A stretch of DNA of 64,000 bases from Strigops habroptila (lineage: Eukaryota; Chordata; Aves; Psittaciformes; Psittacidae): assembly GCF_004027225.2 (NCBI RefSeq), contig NC_044277.2:101797725-101861724 (forward strand). Reading direction: 5' to 3'. Every line of letters starts with the position of its first letter. Within the stretch, counting starts at the first letter, position 1. Of the stretch, positions 12,579 to 18,785 are shown piece after piece. The notes under the pieces are model-generated. The model did not search any database. It saw only the letters and a list, made by a program, of their open reading frames with translations, and had not been told where the DNA came from. The position numbers and the translations under genes were made by a program.

Positions 12579-15500
12579 TCATTGGCTGTTTTCCCCCAAA
12601 ATCAAATCCCCTTGAGGTACACATCGGACTTCCCCATCTTCCCGCATTACCCACCAAGTATATCCAGGTCCCTGAGCAAAAGCAACCCCACGAGTGGGTT
12701 TGCCTTTACCTGAAGCAGGAATAACCCAGACTGTCTTCCCCAACAAATTCTTTATGTGCACCACAGGAACTTTATCCCCCTCTACAGTACGTAAAAGTTC
12801 TGATTGGGCTGGGCCAGCCCTGTTGGCAGATCCCCTACTGTTGACCAACCAGGTGGCTTTTGGTAAATGTGTATCCCAGTGTTTGAAAGTCCCACCACCC
12901 ATTGCTCTCAGTGTAGTTTTTAACAGCCCATTGTACCGTTCGATTTTCCCAGAGGCTGGTGCATGGTAGGGGATGTGGTATACCCACTCAATGCCATGCT
13001 CTTTGGCCCAAGTGTCTATGAGGTTGTTCCGGAAATGAGTCCCATTGTCTGACTCAATTCTCTCTGGGGTGCCGTGTCGCCACAAGACTTGTTTCTCAAG
13101 GCCCAGGATAGTGTTCCGGGCAGTGGCATGGGACACAGCGTATGTTTCCAGCCAGCCGGTGGTTGCTTCCACCATGGTAAGCACATAGCGCTTGCCCTGG
13201 CGGGTTGGTGGGAGTGTGATATAGTCAATCTGCCAGGCCTCCCCATATTTGTACTTCAGCCATCGTCCTCCATACCAGAGAGGCTTTAACCGCTTGGCTT
13301 GCTTAATTGCAGCACATGTTTCACATTCGTGAATAACCTGGGCAATAGTGTCCATCGTTAAGTCCACCCCTCGATCACGAGCCCATCTATATGTTGCATC
13401 TCTGCCTTGATGGCCTGAGGTGTCATGGGCCCACCGGGCTAAAAATAATTCACCCTTATGTTGCCAATCCAAGTCCATCTGAGCCACTTTAATCTTAGCA
13501 GCTTTATCCACTTGCTGGTTATTCTGGTGTTCCTCAGTGGCCCGACTCTTGGGTACATGAGCATCTACGTGGCGTACCTTCACCACCAGGTTCTGCACCC
13601 GAGCAGCGATATCTTGCCACAATGCAGCAGCCCAGATGGGTTTACTTCTGCGTTGCCAGTTGCTCTGCTTCCATTGCTGCAACCACCCCCACAGGGCATT
13701 TGCCACCATCCATGAGTCAGTATAGAGATAAAGTACTGGCCATTTTTCTCGTTCAGCAATGTCCAAGGCCAGCTGGATGGCTTTCACCTCTGCAAATTGA
13801 CTCGATTCACCCTCTCCCTCAGCAGTTTCTGCAACTTGTCGCAGGGGACTCCACACAGCTGCCTTCCATCTCCGATGCTTTCCCACAACATGGCAGGACC
13901 CATCAGTAAACAAGGCATATTGCTTTTCACTCTCTGACAGTTCATTATATGGTGGGGCCTCTTCAGCACGCGTCACCTCCTCTTCTGGTGACATCCCAAA
14001 ATCTTTGCCCTCTGGCCAGTCCATGATGACTTCTAGAATTCCTGGACGACTGGGATTTCCTATTCGAGCTCGTTGTGTAATTAGTGCGGCCCACTTACTC
14101 CATGTAGCATCAGTTGCATGATGTGTAGAGGAGACCCTGCCTTTGAACATCCAGCCCAGCACAGGCAACCGGGGTGCCAGGAGGAGCTGCGCTTCAGTTC
14201 CAATCACTTCTGAGGCAGCTCGAACCCCTTCATAGGCTGCCAGTATCTCTTTTTCAGTGGGAGTATAGCTGGCCTCGGATCCTTTATAGCCCCGACTCCA
14301 AAAGCCAAGGGGTCGACCTCGAGTCTCCCCTGGAGCTTTCTGCCAGAGGCTCCAGGTAGGACCATTCTCCCCAGCTGCGGTATAGAGCACATTTTTCACA
14401 TCTGGCCCGGCCCGTACTGGTCCAAGGGCTACTGCATGAACTATTTCTCGTTTAATTTGTTCAAAGGCTTGTTGTTGCTCAGGGCCCCATTTGAAATCAT
14501 TCTTCTTCCGGGTCACGTGGTAGAGAGGGCTTACAATCAGACTGTAATTTGGGATGTGCATTCTCCAGAACCCCACAACACCTAAGAAAGCTTGTGTTTC
14601 TTTCTTGTTAGTTGGTGGAGACATTGCTGTTATCTTGTTGATCACGTCTGTGGGGATCTGGCGGCGTCCATCTTGCCATTTTATTCCCAAAAATTGAATC
14701 TCCTGTGCAGGTCCCTTGACCTTATTCCGTTTTATGGCAAAACCGGCCTTCAGCAGGATTTGGATTATTTTCCTCCCTTTCTCAAAAACTTCTTCCGCTG
14801 TATCACCCCACACGATGATGTCATCAATGTATTGCAGGTGTTCTGGAGCTTGCCCCTGTTCCAGTGCAGTCTGGATCAATCCATGGCAGATGGTAGGGCT
14901 GTGTTTCCACCCCTGGGGCAGTCGGTTCCAAGTGTACTGGACGCCCCTCCAAGTGAAAGCAAACTGTGGCCTGCATTCTGCTGCCAAAGGGATTGAGAAA
15001 AATGCATTGGCAATGTCAATTGTGGCATACCACTTGGCTGCTTTTGACTCCAGTTCATACTGAAGTTCTAACATGTCCGGTACGGCAGCACTCAATGGTG
15101 GTGTGACTTCGTTCAGGCCACGATAGTCTACTGTTAATCTCCACTCTCCATTAGACTTTTGCACTGGCCATATGGGGCTATTAAAGGGTGAGCGGGTCCT
15201 GCTGATCACTCCTTGGCTTTCCAGTCTGCGGATCAGCTTATGGATGGGAATCAAGGAGTCTCGGTTGGTGCGATATTGCCGCCGGTGCACTGTTGTGGTC
15301 GCAATTGGCACTTGTTGTTCTTCGACCTTCAGCAACCCCACAACAGAAGGATCCTCTGAGAGACCGGGTAAGGTGGACAGCTGCTTAATTTCCTCTGTCT
15401 CCAAGGCAGCGATACCAAAAGCCCATCTATACCCTTTTGGGTCTTTGAAATACCCTCTCCTGAGATAGTCTATGCCAAGGATGCATGGAGCCCCTGGACC

Positions 15501-15764
15501 AGTTACAATGGGGTGCTTTTGCCACTTCCTCCCAGTCAGGCTGATTTCAGCTTCCAGCATAGTTAACGCTTGGGATCCTCCTGTCACTCCAGAAATAGAA
15601 ATGGGTTTCACCCCTTGATACCTTGATGGCATCAGAGTACACTGTGCACCGGTATCTACTAGAGCCTTATACTTCTGTGGGACTGATGTGCCAGGCCATC
15701 TGATCCACACAGTCCAGTAAACCCGATTATCCCTCTCCTCCACCTGGCTGGAGGCAGGGCCCCT
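12579..15764 (-). CDS. Pol: protease, reverse transcriptase, RNase H, integrase
   Basis: This open frame continues in the gag frame directly after the gag UAG and ends in TGA. It has no obvious ATG start; the first candidate initiator is a GTG at 15,743, so it is probably made only as a Gag-Pol readthrough product. Numbered from that GTG (1,054 residues), the aspartic protease has DTGA at 30-33 and ILG at 88-90. RT has its first catalytic Asp at D243, LPQGW at 275-279 and YIDD at 305-308. RNase H has D614, E652, D676 and D746. Integrase has an HHCC zinc finger (H773, H778, C807, C810) and the D,D-35-E triad D840, D899, E935, followed by a C-terminal domain. Every expected catalytic residue is present and nothing is truncated, so the enzymes look functional. 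No dUTPase or chromodomain is visible. The overall style resembles ERV-L/spuma-like pol. Confidence 0.95.
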   Translation of the reverse strand, partial: RGPASSQVEERDNRVYWTVWIRWPGTSVPQKYKALVDTGAQCTLMPSRYQGVKPISISGVTGGSQALTMLEAEISLTGRKWQKHPIVTGPGAPCILGIDYLRRGYFKDPKGYRWAFGIAALETEEIKQLSTLPGLSEDPSVVGLLKVEEQQVPIATTTVHRRQYRTNRDSLIPIHKLIRRLESQGVISRTRSPFNSPIWPVQKSNGEWRLTVDYRGLNEVTPPLSAAVPDMLELQYELESKAAKWYATIDIANAFFSIPLAAECRPQFAFTWRGVQYTWNRLPQGWKHSPTICHGLIQTALEQGQAPEHLQYIDDIIVWGDTAEEVFEKGRKIIQILLKAGFAIKRNKVKGPAQEIQFLGIKWQDGRRQIPTDVINKITAMSPPTNKKETQAFLGVVGFWRMHIPNYSLIVSPLYHVTRKKNDFKWGPEQQQAFEQIKREIVHAVALGPVRAGPDVKNVLYTAAGENGPTWSLWQKAPGETRGRPLGFWSRGYKGSEASYTPTEKEILAAYEGVRAASEVIGTEAQLLLAPRLPVLGWMFKGRVSSTHHATDATWSKWAALITQRARIGNPSRPGILEVIMDWPEGKDFGMSPEEEVTRAEEAPPYNELSESEKQYALFTDGSCHVVGKHRRWKAAVWSPLRQVAETAEGEGESSQFAEVKAIQLALDIAEREKWPVLYLYTDSWMVANALWGWLQQWKQSNWQRRSKPIWAAALWQDIAARVQNLVVKVRHVDAHVPKSRATEEHQNNQQVDKAAKIKVAQMDLDWQHKGELFLARWAHDTSGHQGRDATYRWARDRGVDLTMDTIAQVIHECETCAAIKQAKRLKPLWYGGRWLKYKYGEAWQIDYITLPPTRQGKRYVLTMVEATTGWLETYAVSHATARNTILGLEKQVLWRHGTPERIESDNGTHFRNNLIDTWAKEHGIEWVYHIPYHAPASGKIERYNGLLKTTLRAMGGGTFKHWDTHLPKATWLVNSRGSANRAGPAQSELLRTVEGDKVPVVHIKNLLGKTVWVIPASGKGKPTRGVAFAQGPGYTWWVMREDGEVRCVPQGDLILGENSQ

Positions 15765-15767
15765 CTA
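15714..15767 (-). promoter_or_regulatory. Putative gag-pol UAG readthrough signal
   Basis: The gag stop is UAG (15,765-15,767) and the next codon continues the same frame into protease. After a 10-nt spacer, CCUCCA (15,754-15,749) can pair perfectly with UGGAGG (15,742-15,737) around a 6-nt loop. The loop bases CCAG (15,747-15,744) are complementary to CUGG at 15,717-15,714, so an H-type pseudoknot is possible. In murine leukaemia virus an 8-nt spacer and a pseudoknot promote about 5% UAG readthrough. The arrangement here is analogous, but folding and function are inferred. Confidence 0.65.
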
Positions 15768-17426
15768 ATAGTGATCACAAAATTCTCCACTTCTGTCTTG
15801 TAGAAAGGGATTAGTATTCCTTATCACAGGAGCTGGAGTAAAATCAGCTCTTTCGCTCCATCTGGGAAACTGCTCGCCAGAGACTGGAGCAGCAGCTTTC
15901 CTGGGAGGATCATCCTTGACCATTGTTCTCCTCTTCAGTTCACGCACCCGTTGCTCCAGAGCTGAAGTAGGTTTTCCATCCCACTTTCTCATGTCTTCTC
16001 CATGATCCCGCAGGTAAAACCATAGGGTGGCCCGTGGCGTGTACCTCGTATATTTTCTTTCTCGAGCAGTAGGGCGCCTTCTGTTGATAGCTGAGACATG
16101 GGTTGGTACGCGTGGAGAGCTGGATAGATCGGATAAATCGTCTCTCAATTGTTTGAACTCCTGGGACAGTTTTTCCACAGCTGAAATGATGGAAGGGGTG
16201 AGATTGTCTTCGAACTCTCGGAGTTGACGAATCAGGCAATCCACTGTTGGTGATACTCCGTCATTCCAGGTCATTGATGCCAATGTGTGGGCATACGATG
16301 ATGGCGCACTCCGTGTAAGTTTCCGCCACATGGGTCGTGTACATTCGACTTCATCTGGGTCTACGGATGTGTTCCTGGAATCCGGCCTACGATAGATCAT
16401 CTCTATAATGGCTGATTCCCTCAGGGACTGGATGCCTTTCTCTATCGTGGTCCAGTTGGCTGAGCGATTCGTAATATCGTCTTTGTAGGGAAACCTTTCC
16501 TTCACAGCTGCCAGGAGCCGCCTCCAAAGACTGAGGGCTCGCTTCTCTCTTGCAATCGCTTTGTCAATTCCTCCTTCCTTAGCAAGTGATCCCAGCTGCT
16601 TGGCTTCCCTACCTTCTAGTTCATGACCGTCGGCCCCATTGTCCCAGCACCGGAGCAACCAGGTGACAATGTGCTCCCCTGGAAGACGGGTGAAATCTTT
16701 TCGCATATTCCGTAGTTCGGTTGAGGTCCGGGGTCGAGAAGTGACCTCTTCTTCTTCTTCCTCTTCCTCTGACCCACGTAGTAGTGACTCTTGTTCAGGT
16801 GCTGTTGCATATAGTAATGGCACTGGGTCTTCATCTTTCTTCGCTTCGCGGGTTGCTCTTTGTGCCTTTCGTTTGCTTTTGCTTACAGGGGCAACAGACA
16901 TTGTCACAAACTGGACATTTGGTTTAGCTGCAGTGTTTGTCACTGTGGTTGGAGTGGCTGCAGTGTCTGCCACTAGGATTGGAGTGGTTGCAATGTCTAT
17001 TGCTGGGGTTGGTGCAGCTGTTGTGCTTGGGAGTTGAGTAACACCAACAGCTGCATTATCTGTTGCTGTCGGGGTTTGAGTAGCTACTGTGCTTGTCACT
17101 GGGGTTGGTGTAGCTGCAGTGCTTGGAGTAGCCATATTGTCTGTTGCTGTCGGGGTTTGAATAGCTACTGTGCATGTCACTGGGGTTGGTGTAGCTGTGG
17201 TGCTTGGAGTAGCTATATTGTCTGTTGTTGTCGGGGTTTGAGTAGCTACTGTGCTTGTCACTGGGGTTGGTGTGGCTGCGGTGCTTGGAGTAGCCACATT
17301 GTCTGTTGCTGTCGGGGTTTGAGTAGCTGTTGTGCTTGTCACTGGGGTTGGTGTAACTGCTGTATTTGAAGTTGGAGTAGTTGCGTTGTCTGTTGTGGTC
17401 AGGGTTTGAGTAGCTGTTGTGCTTGT
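15765..17426 (-). CDS. Gag polyprotein of the provirus
   Basis: The frame opens after a TGA at 17,427-17,429 and runs to UAG at 15,765. There is no ATG at its beginning; the first GTG is at 17,342 (525 codons to the stop) and the first ATG is at 17,135, in good Kozak context (A at -3, G at +4), giving 456 residues. Numbered from the GTG, residues 1-135 are Thr/Pro/Ala-rich with a 27-residue repeat, 155-170 are basic (KSKRK), 192-199 are a run of Glu, and 205-380 form a helical capsid-like region (LLRCWDNGADG, LWRRLLAAVKERFPYKDD). A predicted coiled segment follows near 381-405, then a basic tail at 420-440. No CCHC zinc knuckle is present, so RNA binding would rest on basic residues, as in foamy virus Gag. 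Capsid homology is inferred from position and style. Confidence 0.85.
   Translation of the reverse strand, partial: TSTTATQTLTTTDNATTPTSNTAVTPTPVTSTTATQTPTATDNVATPSTAATPTPVTSTVATQTPTTTDNIATPSTTATPTPVTCTVAIQTPTATDNMATPSTAATPTPVTSTVATQTPTATDNAAVGVTQLPSTTAAPTPAIDIATTPILVADTAATPTTVTNTAAKPNVQFVTMSVAPVSKSKRKAQRATREAKKDEDPVPLLYATAPEQESLLRGSEEEEEEEEVTSRPRTSTELRNMRKDFTRLPGEHIVTWLLRCWDNGADGHELEGREAKQLGSLAKEGGIDKAIAREKRALSLWRRLLAAVKERFPYKDDITNRSANWTTIEKGIQSLRESAIIEMIYRRPDSRNTSVDPDEVECTRPMWRKLTRSAPSSYAHTLASMTWNDGVSPTVDCLIRQLREFEDNLTPSIISAVEKLSQEFKQLRDDLSDLSSSPRVPTHVSAINRRRPTARERKYTRYTPRATLWFYLRDHGEDMRKWDGKPTSALEQRVRELKRRTMVKDDPPRKAAAPVSGEQFPRWSERADFTPAPVIRNTNPFLQDRSGEFCDHY
17036..17426 (-). repeat. 81-bp tandem repeats encoding Gag N-terminus
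   Basis: About four and a half copies of an 81-bp unit encode a 27-residue Thr/Pro-rich repeat containing TQTPTATDN and TPTPVT blocks. The first copy is longer and diverged, and the last fades into unrelated sequence. All unit lengths are multiples of three, so copy-number change would preserve the gag frame. The low-complexity, O-glycosylation-like composition is unusual for a Gag N-terminus. Confidence 0.85.
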
Positions 17427-18100
17427 TCAGTGGTGAAGTTCCAAAGCACTGGAGGGGCCCACTGGCCTAGGTACTTGCCCATACTATCCCACACACCCTG
17501 CCACTCATAACTGTCCAGCCTCAGGGAAAATCTCCTGGTGGTCCTCCTATATCGTCGTCTAACCCTAGACCAGATTCGAACCTGATACTGCTGAATTTTT
17601 GACATTAAACGAAATAGGATGTTCCTACGACGGGATGGCCGTGGGTAAAACACACTCCGTATGTTTGCCAACATGCTGATCCCCAGCACAATCAGCAGGC
17701 AGGTTTCAAGGGTACTCAAAGGCCATCTAAAACCTTCAGAACTCTCAATTGCTGTTGCAAATAGGCTGGTGGGGGAACGGGGGGTGAAAGAGAATGCTTC
17801 CTTCGTAAGTTTACCCCCCGAGGAGAAAAAAAAAGATATGCAATTGCTAAAATATTTCATTATATACCTCCCAATGTATAGTGGTGATGGCCACGCTGGA
17901 AGCACAAACCAGACCAGTTTCATGATCAATGAGTCTATTGTATTACAAGTCATTACCATGAAGTACAGTGAAACAAGAACCTTAGCCCAGGCCCCCCAGC
18001 CGATAAACGCTAAAACAGCAAATAGTGGCTGTAAGTAAGGTACAACATGCTGAAACTCTGAGATCAAGCGCAACACGTCTGAGAGCCAAATAATCACCAT
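17399..18100 (-). CDS. ORF A: multi-hydrophobic membrane-like protein upstream of gag
   Basis: This is the first ORF downstream of the primer-binding site and encodes 233 residues from an ATG with optimal Kozak context (ACAATGG). The frame is open a further 24 codons upstream, without another ATG, back to TGA at 18,173. I recognise no family. Hydrophobic stretches lie at about residues 21-51 (possibly two segments split by K40), 57-75, 84-93 and 130-147. They are followed by a very basic region (154-194, RRRYRRTTRR) and a Trp-rich C-terminus. Its last 28 nt overlap the beginning of the open gag frame, which lies in the -1 frame. It could be an accessory membrane protein, a membrane-targeting leader once fused to Gag, or a functional stand-in for the missing env. 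These roles are inference; the ORF and its composition are observed. Confidence 0.75.
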   Translation of the reverse strand: MVIIWLSDVLRLISEFQHVVPYLQPLFAVLAFIGWGAWAKVLVSLYFMVMTCNTIDSLIMKLVWFVLPAWPSPLYIGRYIMKYFSNCISFFFSSGGKLTKEAFSFTPRSPTSLFATAIESSEGFRWPLSTLETCLLIVLGISMLANIRSVFYPRPSRRRNILFRLMSKIQQYQVRIWSRVRRRYRRTTRRFSLRLDSYEWQGVWDSMGKYLGQWAPPVLWNFTTEQAQQLLKP

Positions 18101-18184
18101 TGTGACGAGTAGTAACAATGAATGCTTATCACAAATATGATTAAACACACTCTGGTCAGATCTGTCGTTATCTCAACCTTTCGT

Positions 18185-18202
18185 GCCCCACGTTGGGCGC
18201 CA
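18185..18202 (-). other. Primer-binding site for tRNA-Lys1,2
   Basis: The minus strand reads TGGCGCCCAACGTGGGGC, the 18-nt PBS complementary to the 3' end of tRNA-Lys1,2. That primer is used by foamy viruses, visna and Mason-Pfizer monkey virus. It lies 8 nt from the LTR end, a longer gap than the usual 0-3 nt. ERV-L elements were named for a tRNA-Leu primer, so the Lys primer is notable with this type of pol. Confidence 0.93.
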
Positions 18203-18210
18203 AAAAGAAC

Positions 18211-18780
18211 TGTCGTGGTTTGAGCCCAGCCGGTAACTCAGAACCACACAGCCGCTCGCTCACTCCCCCCCCCCTTCTTCCTCCCCCCGCTCCCGGAGGG
18301 ATGGGGAGGAGAATGGGAAGAATGTAACTCCCACGGGTTGAGATAAGAGCAGTCCCGCAACTAAGGTATAACACAAAACCACTACTGCTACCACCAATGA
18401 TAATAACGATTAGTGAAATAACAAGGGGAGAGGATACAATTGCTCACCACCCGCCGACCGATACCCAGCCCGACCCGAGCAGTGATCTGGGCCTTCCGGG
18501 TAACTCCCCCCGGTTTATATACTGGGCATGACGTGCTGTGGTATGGAATACCCCTTTGGCTAGTTTGGGTCAGGTGTCCTGTCTCTGCTTCCTCCCGGCT
18601 TCCCCTCCTCCCTGGCAAAGCATGAGACTGAGAAAGTCCTTGGTTGGAATAAACATTACTTAGCAACAACTAAAAACATCGGTGTTATCAGCGTTGTTCC
18701 CAGGCTGAAAGTTAAAAAACACAGCACTGCACCAGCTACTAAGCAGGAGAAAAATGACTGCTATAGCTGAACCCAGGACA
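18211..18780 (-). repeat. 5' LTR of the provirus (570 bp)
   Basis: This LTR has the same TGTC...GACA ends as the 3' LTR and no difference from it that I can find by eye. It drives minus-strand transcription: the TATA box is the complement of 18,514-18,521, with a CRE-like TGACGTG (plus strand) about 10 bp upstream in the sense of transcription. Initiation is predicted about 25-30 bp past the TATA box, near 18,485-18,490, which would define U3/R. Confidence 0.96.
18514..18521 (-). promoter_or_regulatory. TATA box of the 5' LTR
   Basis: The minus strand reads TATATAAA inside 'AGTATATAAACC', in the middle of the LTR. The same box is found in the 3' LTR (11,884-11,891) and in the related solo LTR (near 28,187-28,194). 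Conservation across copies of different age supports it as the core promoter. Confidence 0.75.
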
Positions 18781-18785
18781 GATGG
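18781..18785. repeat. Target-site duplication GATGG, right copy
   Basis: GATGG directly follows the ACA terminus of the right LTR and matches the five bases before the left LTR exactly. With the left copy it defines the pre-insertion site as a single GATGG. Confidence 0.92.

Larger units (their letters stand above)
11581..18780 (-). mobile_element. Complete env-less endogenous retrovirus, ERV-L/spuma-like
   Basis: This is a 7,200-bp provirus transcribed on the minus strand. In its own 5'-3' direction it contains the 5' LTR (18,211-18,780), a tRNA-Lys1,2 PBS, a membrane-protein ORF, gag, UAG, pro-pol, a 428-bp non-coding tail and the 3' LTR (11,581-12,150). It is flanked by the 5-bp duplication GATGG. 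The LTRs align over 570 bases without a difference that I can find by eye, and gag and pol have no frameshift or internal stop other than the gag terminator. That indicates a very recent insertion, possibly still polymorphic. The RT/RNase H/IN domain order and sequence style resemble class III (ERV-L) elements. There is no env, and no dUTPase after integrase as in mouse MERV-L. The exact family name would need a repeat-library search. Confidence 0.95.

Noticed and set aside
17034..17369. Cys/Trp-rich repetitive plus-strand frame (CACHWGWC-type repeats)
   Set aside because: It is the antisense shadow of the gag 81-bp repeats; the minus-strand frame continues into Gag and is the coding one.
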